This document shows positions 8,184-16,797 of a DNA stretch of 60,172 nucleotides, one piece after another. Both the position numbers and the translations under genes were made by a program. The notes beneath the pieces were generated by a model that made no database searches, was not told the DNA's origin, and worked only from the letters and a program-made list of their open reading frames with translations. The stretch is taken from positions 1-60,172 of the forward strand of contig JAHENB010000013.1 of the NCBI GenBank assembly GCA_024643345.1, read 5' to 3'. The stretch's first letter is position 1, and the number at the start of each line of letters is the position of its first letter. The DNA comes from Maribacter sp. (GTDB lineage Bacteria > Bacteroidota > Bacteroidia > Flavobacteriales > Flavobacteriaceae).

Positions 8184-8660
8184 CTCAGTGCCTTTTTAAG
8201 TCCATCCAATTCAAAAAATGGAATTACATGGGGTGCTGGCCCTGTTTTTCTGATTCCTACGGGCACTGATGATTTTCTTACCACCAAAAAGTTTGGGGTT
8301 GGTCCAACGGCAGTGGGTCTTTATCAAAACAACGGATTTACAATTGGAGGCCTGATCAATCAAATCTGGAGTGTTGCAGGAAATAAAGATAGAAGCGATG
8401 TGAGTTCGCTATTTTTCCAACCATTTTTCAATTATAACTGGAAAAGTGGTGCTGGGATTGGTGGTAACTTTGAAATAACTCAAAACTGGAAGTCTGATAC
8501 CACCGTCGTTTGGTTTAATCCCACCATAAGTGCAGTGACCAGTTTAGGAACACAAAAAACGCAATTTGCTATAGGACCACGATTCAATTTAGCGGCTCCA
8601 AGTGGTGCAAAAGCAGATATAGGATTTAGAGCTGTTATAGTATTTCTGTTTCCCAAATAA
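8184..8660 (+). pseudogene. 5'-truncated outer-membrane barrel protein (neuromedin-U/transporter-like)
   Basis: From the codon after the in-frame TAA at 8181, the frame reads LSAFLSPSNSKNGITWGAGP, VFLIPTGTDDF, KFGVGPTAVGL, NQIWSVAGNKDRSDVS, FFQPFFNYNW and ends in FRAVIVFLFPK. This order is typical of the C-terminal half of a beta-barrel family often annotated as transporter or neuromedin-U-like, full length about 250-280 residues. Only about 158 residues remain, with no start codon or signal peptide before the GTG at 8313. The 5' half is missing, so I call it a pseudogene. Confidence 0.65.
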
Positions 8661-8732
8661 ATTATTTTAAAAATATAAACTCTTTTTTCCATTTAAGGTA
8701 GCACTAATGATTGTTCAAAAATACATTAACAA

Positions 8733-8759
8733 TTGGTATCAAAGATTTCGCTAATTTTA
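8733..8759 (+). promoter_or_regulatory. possible promoter of the DUF3604 operon
   Basis: TTG at 8733-8735 and TAATTTTA at 8752-8759 are separated by 16 nt. The Bacteroidota consensus is TTG, 17-19 nt, TAnnTTTG, so there is one mismatch in the -7 element and a slightly short spacer. It lies 27 nt upstream of the ATG at 8787. Confidence 0.35.
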
Positions 8760-8786
8760 CCCATCGTTTAATTTGACCAAATACTC

Positions 8787-10778
8787 ATGAAAAATTCAAG
8801 ATTACTTGCATCAATTTTTGTTTTTATTGCCCTCATTTTTGTGAGTTGCAAAGACAAAAATGAATCGACTTCAGAAACTGAAAATACCACACCCGCAGAT
8901 ACAGATATTGCCAGGTCTGAGTCTGCCGAATCCGTTGCTTTGCAGGATGCGCCTCCTCCGGGAGATAGGGTTGTTAAATATTCGCCTTTTCCGGAGCAAG
9001 ACTTTCCGAATAACGTCTATTTTGGAGATACCCATTTACATACGTCATGGTCTACAGATGCAGGTATGGTAGGTAACATTCGTGGGCCGGAAGATGCCTA
9101 TCGTTTGGCTAAGGGTGGAACAATTACCTCAAGCTTTGGTCTTAAAGTAAAATTGTCAAGACCTCTCGACTTTTTAGTGGTTTCTGACCACGCAGAAAAC
9201 CTTGGGCTAGCCCCTGCGATTGCCGAATCTGACCCAACTTTGCTAAAAAATGAATGGGGCAAAAAAATTCATGATTACGTTAAGGCTGGAAAGCCTACAG
9301 ATGCTTTCGATATGTGGATTACACAGGTCAATTCACAAGATGATAAACTTGCAGGTTCGGGAATGGCTGAAACTTGGTGGAATCGTTCAAATGCAATTGC
9401 AGAAAAATATAATGAACCGGGCTTGTTCACGGCCTTTATTGGATTTGAATGGACGTCGATGCCTAATGGCAACAATTTACACCGAAATCTGGTTTTTAGG
9501 GATGATGCTACAAAAACGGGACAGATCATACCAATCTCCTCGTATGATACTACAGATCCTGAAGAACTTTGGAATTATATGGATACTTACGAAAAAAAGA
9601 CTGGCGGAAAAGTATTGGCTATTCCTCATAATGGCAATATGTCAAATGGTTTGATGTTTGATGATGTGACGTTAACTACTAAAAAGCCCATTGATAAAGA
9701 TTACGCACAACGACGTATGCAAAAGGAACCTATTTATGAGGTCACCCAAATAAAAGGTGATGGTGAAGCCCATCCATTTTTATCGCCCAACGATGAGTTT
9801 GCTGATTTTTATACCTGGGATACCGGTACACTTGGACCGGAAACTACAACCAAAGAAATGTGGCCTAGAGAATATGCCAGAGAAGCCTTAAAACGAGGTT
9901 TAGTCTTTGAGGAAAAACTTGGAACCAATCCTTTTAAATTTGGGATGATCGGTTCTTCAGATTCTCATACATCAATACCTGTTACTACAGAAGATAATTT
10001 TTTTGGTAAAGTGAGTTTAACAGAACCCAGCGCCGATCCTTACTATCGCTTTGATGAGGTCATTGTAGCACGAACAAATCCAGACAAAACCAAACAAATC
10101 CATCACTGGCGGGCAGCGGCAAGCGGACTTGCCGCAGTATGGTCACGTGAGAACACCCGCGAAGCACTTTGGGATGCTATGGCACGTAAAGAAGTTTATG
10201 CTACTACAGGAACTCGTATTCGTGTCCGTGTATTTGCGGGATGGGACTTTATTGCCCAAGATTTAACACGTTCTAATTTTGCTGAAAACGGCTATAAAAA
10301 AGGGGTCCCAATGGGCGGTGACCTAAAGGATGCTCCTGACAATGGCGCACCAAAATTCCTGATTAAAGCAGTTCGTGACCCGGATGGTGCCAATTTAGAC
10401 CGTGTTCAAATAATTAAAGGTTGGGTAGATAAAAATGGACAAACTCAGGAAAAAGTTTATGATGTCGCAGTGTCAGATGATCGAAAACCAAATGCTACAG
10501 GTAAATATCCACCTGTAGGCAACACCATTAATATGGAGGATTTGAGTTATTCGAATTCTATCGGTGATCCAACTTTAGGAACCTATTGGTCAGACCCTGA
10601 TTTTGATGCTACACAACGCGCATTTTACTATGTACGTGTCATTGAAATACCAACACCTTCATGGGTAGCTTTTGATTTAAAAGTGTTTGGAGGCAAGCTT
10701 CCAGAAGGTGCTACTGATGCAGTTTTAACGCTTCAGGAACGCGCTTATACATCACCTATTTGGTACACGCCTAAATAA
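8787..10778 (+). CDS. DUF3604 lipoprotein, PHP-like putative metallohydrolase
   Basis: The 663-residue protein has a lipoprotein signal (MKNSRLLASIFVFIALIFVS, lipobox VSC). The DUF3604 domain fills the rest: NVYFGDTHLHTSWSTDAG (HxH metal motif, about 75-92), DFLVVSDHAENLGLAP, IPHNGN and MIGSSDSHTS match the metal-binding positions of the PHP phosphoesterase fold. It is predicted periplasmic or surface-exposed; the substrate is unknown. It is first in a tight operon with a PPIase (3 nt gap) and HupE/UreJ. Length and motifs look intact. Confidence 0.88.
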   Translation: MKNSRLLASIFVFIALIFVSCKDKNESTSETENTTPADTDIARSESAESVALQDAPPPGDRVVKYSPFPEQDFPNNVYFGDTHLHTSWSTDAGMVGNIRGPEDAYRLAKGGTITSSFGLKVKLSRPLDFLVVSDHAENLGLAPAIAESDPTLLKNEWGKKIHDYVKAGKPTDAFDMWITQVNSQDDKLAGSGMAETWWNRSNAIAEKYNEPGLFTAFIGFEWTSMPNGNNLHRNLVFRDDATKTGQIIPISSYDTTDPEELWNYMDTYEKKTGGKVLAIPHNGNMSNGLMFDDVTLTTKKPIDKDYAQRRMQKEPIYEVTQIKGDGEAHPFLSPNDEFADFYTWDTGTLGPETTTKEMWPREYAREALKRGLVFEEKLGTNPFKFGMIGSSDSHTSIPVTTEDNFFGKVSLTEPSADPYYRFDEVIVARTNPDKTKQIHHWRAAASGLAAVWSRENTREALWDAMARKEVYATTGTRIRVRVFAGWDFIAQDLTRSNFAENGYKKGVPMGGDLKDAPDNGAPKFLIKAVRDPDGANLDRVQIIKGWVDKNGQTQEKVYDVAVSDDRKPNATGKYPPVGNTINMEDLSYSNSIGDPTLGTYWSDPDFDATQRAFYYVRVIEIPTPSWVAFDLKVFGGKLPEGATDAVLTLQERAYTSPIWYTPK

Positions 10779-10781
10779 GTA

Positions 10782-11621
10782 ATGAGGAAACTTTTAAAAG
10801 AGCCTTTATTTCATTTTTTAGCAATTGGAGCCTTTTTCTTTTTTCTTTACGGTTTGCTTAATCCAGCACCAAAGGAAAATGAAATTAGTATTGATGATAA
10901 TCTGATCAATGAACTTATAGCCAAATGGGAATTACAGAGAAATAGCCAGCCTTCTTTGGAAGAGTTGGTCGGATTGGTTGATCAATATGTTGAACAGGAA
11001 GTACTTTACCAGGAGGCTTTGGTAATGAATCTCGATCATAATGATGATGTCGTAAAAAGAAGACTGGCCCAAAAATTGGAATTTATTTCCGATAATATGT
11101 CCGCTGCCCTTCAACCTACAGATGACATTCTAAAAAACTATTATAATAAGCACAAAGAGAACTATCAAAAACCATCGGTTTATAGCTTTAAGCACGTTTT
11201 CTTTAGTGATGACCAAAGAAAATCTGCTGAAGCAGATGCCAAAATAGCGCTACGATCAGGATCTCCTGAATCAAAAGGTGACCCACTGGATTTGCCTTTT
11301 GAATATAGAAATGAAGATGGAGTGAAAATAGCTCGTGATTTTGGTGGCATTTTCGAAATAGCTTTGGATTCTCTTTCATTAAATATGTGGGACGGCCCGT
11401 TGAAATCTGGCTATGGTTATCATTTGGTATATATTTTTGAAAAACAACCGTCGGGATATTTTTCCTTTGAAGAAGTAAGAGAAAATGTTCTGGTGGATTA
11501 TAATTTTGATGCCAGTAAAGATTTTAAAGAAAAACTCATCGCTTCTCTTCTTAAAAAATATTCGATTGATCTTGACATAGAGGATGTTAAATTAAAATCA
11601 GTACTTGATGAAAAGTATTAG
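10782..11621 (+). CDS. membrane-anchored PpiC/parvulin-type peptidyl-prolyl isomerase
   Basis: The 279-residue protein begins with a short basic segment and one membrane helix (about 10-27, HFLAIGAFFFFLYGLL), then a helical SurA_N-like region (40-120) and a PPIC-type rotamase-like domain (about 128-245, with YSFKHVFFSDDQ and SGYGYHLVYIFEKQP). The GYGYHLVYI strand fits the family's GWHIxxV motif. It probably assists folding of a periplasmic or membrane partner, most simply the HupE/UreJ or DUF3604 product encoded beside it. It overlaps the next gene by 14 nt. Confidence 0.8.
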   Translation: MRKLLKEPLFHFLAIGAFFFFLYGLLNPAPKENEISIDDNLINELIAKWELQRNSQPSLEELVGLVDQYVEQEVLYQEALVMNLDHNDDVVKRRLAQKLEFISDNMSAALQPTDDILKNYYNKHKENYQKPSVYSFKHVFFSDDQRKSAEADAKIALRSGSPESKGDPLDLPFEYRNEDGVKIARDFGGIFEIALDSLSLNMWDGPLKSGYGYHLVYIFEKQPSGYFSFEEVRENVLVDYNFDASKDFKEKLIASLLKKYSIDLDIEDVKLKSVLDEKY

Positions 11622-12588
11622 CTCCATTTTGCTTCTACTTTTTGCAGGCATTTCGATTTATGCTCATGAGGTGCGACCTGCCTATTTTAGCATTTCACAG
11701 CAAGACAGTATTACTTATCAAATTGTATGGAATGTGCCTGCTATAGGTACCGGAATTCCAAAGATATTTCCTGTAATACCAAAAAATTGGGAAATAATAA
11801 GCGAACAATCCAATTTGTATCCTGGAAATCTGCGCAGAACTTATTTAGTAAGGGTTACCGATGGCATAGAAGGAAAAACACTTCATTTTAACGGATTAAA
11901 TAAGACACTTATTGAAGTTTTGATTTCGATAAAAAAGAGTAATGGCATTCAGTATTCTGCCAGAATTCAACCTTCAAATCCTAGTTATTTGATTCCTGTA
12001 ACACCAGACAGATTCAGTATAATCAAAACGTATTTAATTTTAGGAATAGAACATATTTTATTGGGAATTGACCATTTACTGTTTGTTCTGGCATTATTGA
12101 TGCTTACTAAAGGGTTTAAAATCATTCTCAAAACAATTACCGCATTTACTATTGCCCATAGTATTACTTTATCATTGGCAGCGCTTGGTTTTGTGGGACT
12201 TCCCGGGGCTCCTGTAGAAGCGGTAATAGCACTAAGCATCGTTTTCCTAGCGGTAGAATTAGTGCATAATTTAAACGGACATAAAGGATTAACAGCTCGT
12301 TTTCCTTGGATAGTGGCATTCATATTTGGATTACTACATGGGTTTGGATTTGCAAGTGCATTGGTTCAATTGGGATTACCTCAAATAGACATTCCTTGGG
12401 CACTTTTATTTTTTAATGTTGGTGTTGAAATCGGCCAAATAGCCTTTGTAACGGTGGTTATTGGTATTATCTGGATGTTGACTCAAATAAAGCACAGTTG
12501 GCCTTTGTGGATTAAAAAGATTCCCCCTTATGCTATCGGTTGTATTGCCTCATTTTGGATGATTGAGCGGCTATTGGGTTTTTTCTAG
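11608..12588 (+). CDS. HupE/UreJ-family membrane protein
   Basis: The 326-residue protein has a signal peptide (MKSISSILLLLFAGISIYAH), an extracytoplasmic domain of about 110 residues starting EVRPAYFSISQQ, then about six helices with the HupE_UreJ_2 signatures GIEHILLGIDHLLFVLALLM, FTIAHSITLSLAALG and FGLLHGFGFASAL. The histidines in HILLGIDH, AHS and LLHGFGF may bind metal; relatives have been linked to nickel or cobalt, but metal uptake is not shown here. ATG 11608 is preferred over TTG 11605. Third gene of the DUF3604 - PPIase - HupE operon. Confidence 0.88.
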   Translation: MKSISSILLLLFAGISIYAHEVRPAYFSISQQDSITYQIVWNVPAIGTGIPKIFPVIPKNWEIISEQSNLYPGNLRRTYLVRVTDGIEGKTLHFNGLNKTLIEVLISIKKSNGIQYSARIQPSNPSYLIPVTPDRFSIIKTYLILGIEHILLGIDHLLFVLALLMLTKGFKIILKTITAFTIAHSITLSLAALGFVGLPGAPVEAVIALSIVFLAVELVHNLNGHKGLTARFPWIVAFIFGLLHGFGFASALVQLGLPQIDIPWALLFFNVGVEIGQIAFVTVVIGIIWMLTQIKHSWPLWIKKIPPYAIGCIASFWMIERLLGFF

Positions 12589-12615
12589 ATAATATGATTT
12601 TATCGATATGGGATC

Positions 12616-12762
12616 ATGGCAATTTTACTGACTATGATGGCGTGCAATCAAAAAAACAGTAAAACCGCGAAAACGGATGAAGTCACGACCAAACCGGGCT
12701 ATCCCTTATTGGAAGAACAGGTCAAACTTCTGAACGACCTGAAGCTTAAGCGGGCCATCTAA
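12616..12762 (+). CDS. short lipoprotein fragment
   Basis: ATG 12616 opens a 48-codon frame MAILLTMMACNQKNSKTAKT, ending LLNDLKLKRAI. Residues 1-10 form a very short lipoprotein-like signal with lipobox MMAC, probably missing its original start. The next 100 nt continue in other frames (LPVDQSYADRDALFDASGGG), suggesting a once longer gene. I see no family. It follows the HupE stop by 27 nt, so it may be co-transcribed. Confidence 0.3.
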   Translation: MAILLTMMACNQKNSKTAKTDEVTTKPGYPLLEEQVKLLNDLKLKRAI

Positions 12763-12865
12763 CTTTTTCTTTGGGGATTGCCTGTTGATCAATCGTATGC
12801 CGACCGGGATGCGCTTTTTGACGCATCGGGCGGGGGACTGCAGGATGTGATTTAAATCGGCGGCT

Positions 12866-13119
12866 ATTTTTGGTAAAATTATTACTGCGAAAGTTTTTAA
12901 TAAAGATAGATATGGGAGGTTTATAGCAAATGTTTATTATGGCAAAGAATATTGAATGAAGAACTTTTGATAAAAGGTCTTGTCTGGCATTATGCAAAAT
13001 ATTCCAACGATGGAGAATTATAGAATTTAGAAAATATAGCCAGAAAGAGTAAAATAGGCCTTTGGACAGGTATTAATCCTATTCCACCTTGGGAATGGAG
13101 ACAAGGAAAGAGAAGTTGA
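12866..13119 (+). pseudogene. staphylococcal-nuclease-like (SNase/thermonuclease) pseudogene
   Basis: Two adjacent frames together spell the C-terminal part of an SNase domain. Frame one gives GKIITAKVFNKDRYGRFIAN, VYYGKEY and stop. Frame two gives NEELLIKGLVWHYAKYSNDG, EL, TAG stop, NLENIARKSKIGLWTGINPI, PPWEWRQGKRS. DRYGR, GLxWHYxKY, ARxxKIGLW and NPIPPWEWR are hallmark SNase positions. A one-base shift near 12951 and a TAG at 13025 break it, and the N-terminal part, including the first catalytic arginine region, is gone. Confidence 0.75.
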
Positions 13120-13247
13120 ATTTTTAATAATCATGGAGCATTTATTCGATTTGATAACTTTAATACTACATTCTGGGACATATTAAAACCTTACATAAAG
13201 GATAACTTGATTAAGGAAATTTTAATAGAACTTAAAACTAAATTGAT
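13120..13247 (+). other. open remnant following the SNase pseudogene
   Basis: The frame of the SNase stop stays open and reads IFNNHGAFIRFDNFNTTFWD, ILKPYIKDNLIKEILIELKT, then runs into the micro-gene copy at 13248 in another frame. The composition is protein-like (aromatic, amphipathic) but there is no start codon. It may be the tail of another lost gene. Family not recognised. Confidence 0.3.
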
Positions 13248-13391
13248 ATGGCCCTCTACGAATATAAAATGCTATCGGAAGAAGATCAAATTTGCATATA
13301 TGCCCTACCGCACTATTCGTTGCCTGGTAGATTCCCCAATGACCTGGAGTGTTTTTTGTATTCCAATTTAATTGGAAAGCAGAAAAATTGA
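13248..13391 (+). pseudogene. micro-gene family copy 3, internally rearranged
   Basis: ATG 13248 begins MALYEYKMLSEEDQ, a strong match to the family start, then ICIYALPHYSLPGRFPNDLE and stop at 13391 (47 codons). The segment WDxVxSKGKFLDIVIEG found in other copies is absent, so an internal deletion has joined the start to later sequence or to foreign DNA. It lies only 5 nt from the stop of the convergent DUF5916 gene. Confidence 0.45.
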
Positions 13392-13396
13392 AACCT

Positions 13397-15613
13397 TCAA
13401 AATATAAAGGTATGTATATACTTTAGCAGGATACTTTGGTTGGCATTCGACGGCAGGGTTGGGGTGTATGAAAAACGGTTGGTATTAAGCCCGGAATTAA
13501 ACACGATCCAGAGGTCTTGGCCTTCTCTGAAATTCCATCGGAAGCGCATATTCATGGCAAATATATCCTGAGAACCATTGTATTGTAAGAGGGCATTGGT
13601 GGAAATCTTCCGGTTTACAGCTGTACCAATACGAAGCCTGGCCACATGAAAGTTCAACAAATCGCCCCTATTGTTAAACTCCCCATAATTGTAATTATAT
13701 TCCAGGTTTAGTTGAAAGTATTTAGAAATGTACCAGGAAGGGGTAAGGGTGAGACTGTTGAGCCATCCATCATAAAAGGAACCGGTTTCCAGGATCAGGC
13801 CAGTCCGAATTGTCTTATCAACAGCCATGCTATAGGTTCCGGCAAGCCTGAAAAAGTCATATGCTCCCGGGGGTATGACCACATTTCCTGCGAGTTCAAA
13901 ATCCACCAGGATATTTTCATATACTTTATTAATCACCAGGCCTCCATTATCTTGGTTCCTTCTGGAGAACGACCATTCCGTTCCGTATTGGGATGACAAT
14001 ACCTGATGATCTACGTTTTCCAAATAGGCATTCCCCAATAATTCGAGTTTGTGCCATATAAAAGGCCCTTTTTTCATAAGCCAGGAATTGGAAATAGCGG
14101 CAGTTCCATATTTAAAATCCTTCCGGTCCACAAAACCCACTCCTGGGTTGTAGTTCGGACCCGAAAGAATCGTCCCAATCGTATATCCGAAACCTCTTCG
14201 CCTCCTCCGGTTCATTTCCACGGCAAGGCGGCCACTTTTAAAATCGCTGGCAGCCATATCTTCACTTTGGTTATCGAAGGTCTGGGCCCATTGCACGGTT
14301 AGGTAATCGTCTCCACTTACCTGGAAAAGTCCATCCAGGCCATAGGCAAGGTTGCTGTTGCCATTGACGTCGAGCCTGCTGGTAAACATGGCACCGACAA
14401 TGCTATTTTGGTTTAAAACCCGTTTCCTTAGCCGCAAGACCCCAAAATTTTCAGACGGTATCGTATCAAGACTTTGTGTCTGCATATTCAGGACTCCCAG
14501 ATCCCAGCCCTTTGTGCGCCCTATGAGTCGGACCCCACCATAGATAGGCACCTGTTCTCCATCATTGGTTAGCCCAATCCTGCGACTGAAAAACAAGCGG
14601 CTCAGGCCTCCCGTCCGAAAATCGAAAACCGAGGCACGCTCCTGGAAAAATTGCCTCTTTTCAGGGAAGAATAGGGAGAAGCGTGTAAGGTTCACCAACT
14701 GGTCATCGGCCTCTGCCTGTGCAAAATCCGTGTTGATTGTAAAATCGGCAGTAAGATTATTGGTAATGGAAAATTTGATATCACCGCCAACTTCGGTCTG
14801 GTAATCACTTTCTTCAGCGTAAGCCGTACCCGCCTCATTAAGTTTATTGGTACGTTCCTGCCCCACAAGAACATACGGGGTAACGTATAATGTTTTGTTT
14901 GGTTTTATACCGTAAAGAACAATCTTCTGGGCCAGGGAAGGCCTTAAAAAAGCATAATTGGATTCTGGTGTAACAGCAGGAAATACCAGGCGTTCCCGTT
15001 TACGTGCAATTTTCCGTTGTACGGTAAGACCCATAATTACCTTACCGTCTTTATCCTGAAAACGGAGGCTGCTGAATGGGATGCGCATCTCAGTGAACCA
15101 ACCTTCTTCACTGACCGTACTTTCGGCATCCCAATAGGTATTGAAATCCCGGTTCAGCCAATTTCCGGAAGCCAGGGTACCCCCAACACCATCGTTGGAA
15201 ATTTCAAGGTCGTTACGGATGCCTGTAGGTGTGGTAGTAAACACGTAGCCGGTCTGGTTATCATTGTAAGTGTCCAGCAAAATTTCCAGATGGTCTGATC
15301 CGGAGATACGGTCCCGATAGAGCGATGTGGCCCTGACCCCATTCGGGTCTTTGTCAAAAGCGCGCATCGATACATAGAAGTATTTGTCGTCATGGGCAAG
15401 CCTTATTTCGGTTCTTTCCGTGGGAGTTGCCCCGGCGTTGGGTTCATATTGTACCATGGGCAGGGGAGGGATACTGTTCCATGCGGGTTCGTCTACCCGG
15501 CCGTCGAAGGAAATTCCTTCAATCCTGGCAATTGGCATGGGGTTATCCGTCTGGGCCCAACCGGCCCAGATGAAAATTAATGTAATGAAACCAGTAAGAG
15601 AAGTTAGCTTCAT
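13397..15613 (-). CDS. DUF5916 outer-membrane protein with N-terminal CBM9-like domain
   Basis: The 738-residue protein has a signal peptide (MKLTSLTGFITLIFIWAGWA), then a carbohydrate-binding-family-9-like domain (about 28-210: FDGRVDEPAWNSIPP, YFYVSMRAFDKDPNGVRA, DHLEILLDTYND, WFTEMRIPFSSLRF). A DUF5916 beta-barrel region follows (about 230-738), with FFPEKRQFFQERASVFDF, LFFSRRIG, an aromatic beta-strand-rich body and terminal Phe. It is probably an outer-membrane protein; the ligand is unknown and carbohydrate binding is family inference. The gene appears intact and stands alone. Confidence 0.85.
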   Translation of the reverse strand: MKLTSLTGFITLIFIWAGWAQTDNPMPIARIEGISFDGRVDEPAWNSIPPLPMVQYEPNAGATPTERTEIRLAHDDKYFYVSMRAFDKDPNGVRATSLYRDRISGSDHLEILLDTYNDNQTGYVFTTTPTGIRNDLEISNDGVGGTLASGNWLNRDFNTYWDAESTVSEEGWFTEMRIPFSSLRFQDKDGKVIMGLTVQRKIARKRERLVFPAVTPESNYAFLRPSLAQKIVLYGIKPNKTLYVTPYVLVGQERTNKLNEAGTAYAEESDYQTEVGGDIKFSITNNLTADFTINTDFAQAEADDQLVNLTRFSLFFPEKRQFFQERASVFDFRTGGLSRLFFSRRIGLTNDGEQVPIYGGVRLIGRTKGWDLGVLNMQTQSLDTIPSENFGVLRLRKRVLNQNSIVGAMFTSRLDVNGNSNLAYGLDGLFQVSGDDYLTVQWAQTFDNQSEDMAASDFKSGRLAVEMNRRRRRGFGYTIGTILSGPNYNPGVGFVDRKDFKYGTAAISNSWLMKKGPFIWHKLELLGNAYLENVDHQVLSSQYGTEWSFSRRNQDNGGLVINKVYENILVDFELAGNVVIPPGAYDFFRLAGTYSMAVDKTIRTGLILETGSFYDGWLNSLTLTPSWYISKYFQLNLEYNYNYGEFNNRGDLLNFHVARLRIGTAVNRKISTNALLQYNGSQDIFAMNMRFRWNFREGQDLWIVFNSGLNTNRFSYTPTLPSNANQSILLKYIHTFIF

Positions 15614-15816
15614 AAGCTTACAAGGTAATAAATTAAAGTTTCCATCCGGAGGGTTCGGGAAGGCGAAAGTTTCTTCAGGGGGCCTTAATTTAAAACCATG
15701 TTTTGTTTCAAAATATTAAAAGAAATCTATAGAAGCACATAAGGCTGAAGCGCAGAAATACCAATATTCATTGAGGTCTATAATTCTAAATTCAGGCAAA
15801 CCAAGAACACCCAATA
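15614..15816. other. upstream region of the DUF5916 gene
   Basis: About 200 nt before micro-gene copy 4. It presumably contains the minus-strand promoter of the DUF5916 gene, but no clear TTG/TAnnTTTG pair was seen. No gene is recognised. Confidence 0.3.
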
Positions 15817-15921
15817 ATAACCTGCTACGAATGCGAAATGCTGTCGGAAGATGACCAATGGGATACCGTATTCTCAACGGGCAAATTTCTTGATATTGTA
15901 ATAGAAGGTATTCAACTTTAA
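15817..15921 (+). pseudogene. micro-gene family copy 4 (start codon lost)
   Basis: Reads ITCYECEMLSEDDQWDTVFS, TGKFLDIVIEGIQL and TAA. It is the best match to the consensus beyond residue 20 (KFLDIVIEG), but ATG has changed to ATA and the frame ends at codon 34, where I would expect a roughly 65-residue protein to continue. It lies 54 nt upstream of the DUF6090 gene. Confidence 0.5.
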
Positions 15922-15975
15922 ACTTTTATAGATAATTCACTACCTTATAGTGGACCAACCAAGCGTGCTACTCTC

Positions 15976-16779
15976 ATGATCAACTTCTTCAGAAAGACCC
16001 GCAAAAAATTGGCCGATGACAACAAGCCTTTTAAATACATGAGGTATGCCATTGGGGAAATTGTACTTGTGGTCATCGGGATCTTGATCGCGCTGCAGAT
16101 CAATAATTGGAATGAAGATAGGTTTACGAGAATAACCGTTAATCGTTACCTAAGTTCATTGGTCAATGAGTTAAAGGATGATCAAAAAAACCTCATTCTT
16201 GTGCAACAAATTCACTCTTGGCGTGTCCACTCCCTAATTTATCTACTAAACCATTCCGGACAGCAATCAATATCATTTGGTCCGCAAAAGATGAAAATTG
16301 TTCCTTTTGAACCAGGACCAGGTATACCAGGTATCAATTGGAAAGGTCCTGTCCCGGAAATCTATGATCTTGAGTTTATTGAGCAGGCATTCATCTGGTC
16401 AGGAAGATTTATGTCCATGAAAGTAAGTACCGGTTCCATCGATGAACTGAAAAATACAGGGATGTTCTCAAACATTCGAGATCCGGGTTTGAAAATGGAT
16501 TTGGACCATTATTACAGTAATATGGAGTGGGTATTCTTTGACGGGATACATGAAGAATCGGTAAGCAAATGGAACTATTCCCTTCTTGATGCCGGGGTAT
16601 TCTATTTACAGATAGCCGATTTGCCAAATCCTTTGGATTTGATTGCCAATAGCCCACAAAGGGCCGCATATTTGAAGAATATTATTGCTGAAGCAAATTA
16701 TAGGTCTCAAATGGCTGGTGAATATTCAAGTGTGATCGATAGCCTAATTTTTAGGATTGAAGCGGAAATAAAAGACTAA
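15976..16779 (+). CDS. DUF6090 family membrane protein
   Basis: The 267-residue protein has the family layout: a basic amphipathic start (MINFFRKTRKKLADDNKPFK), a conserved single membrane helix (about 23-44, YAIGEIVLVVIGILIALQIN, then NWNE) and a helical soluble domain to the C-terminus. The family is common and often multicopy in Flavobacteriaceae; its function is unknown. The helix start is probably cytoplasmic by the positive-inside rule. A micro-gene copy starts 18 nt after its stop, and another precedes it. Confidence 0.85.
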   Translation: MINFFRKTRKKLADDNKPFKYMRYAIGEIVLVVIGILIALQINNWNEDRFTRITVNRYLSSLVNELKDDQKNLILVQQIHSWRVHSLIYLLNHSGQQSISFGPQKMKIVPFEPGPGIPGINWKGPVPEIYDLEFIEQAFIWSGRFMSMKVSTGSIDELKNTGMFSNIRDPGLKMDLDHYYSNMEWVFFDGIHEESVSKWNYSLLDAGVFYLQIADLPNPLDLIANSPQRAAYLKNIIAEANYRSQMAGEYSSVIDSLIFRIEAEIKD

Positions 16780-16797
16780 GATGATCAACCTCCACAA

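Noticed and set aside
13120-13391. A single gene from the SNase stop through the micro-gene copy
   Set aside because: The open frame has no start codon and changes character at 13248, where the micro-gene frame takes over.
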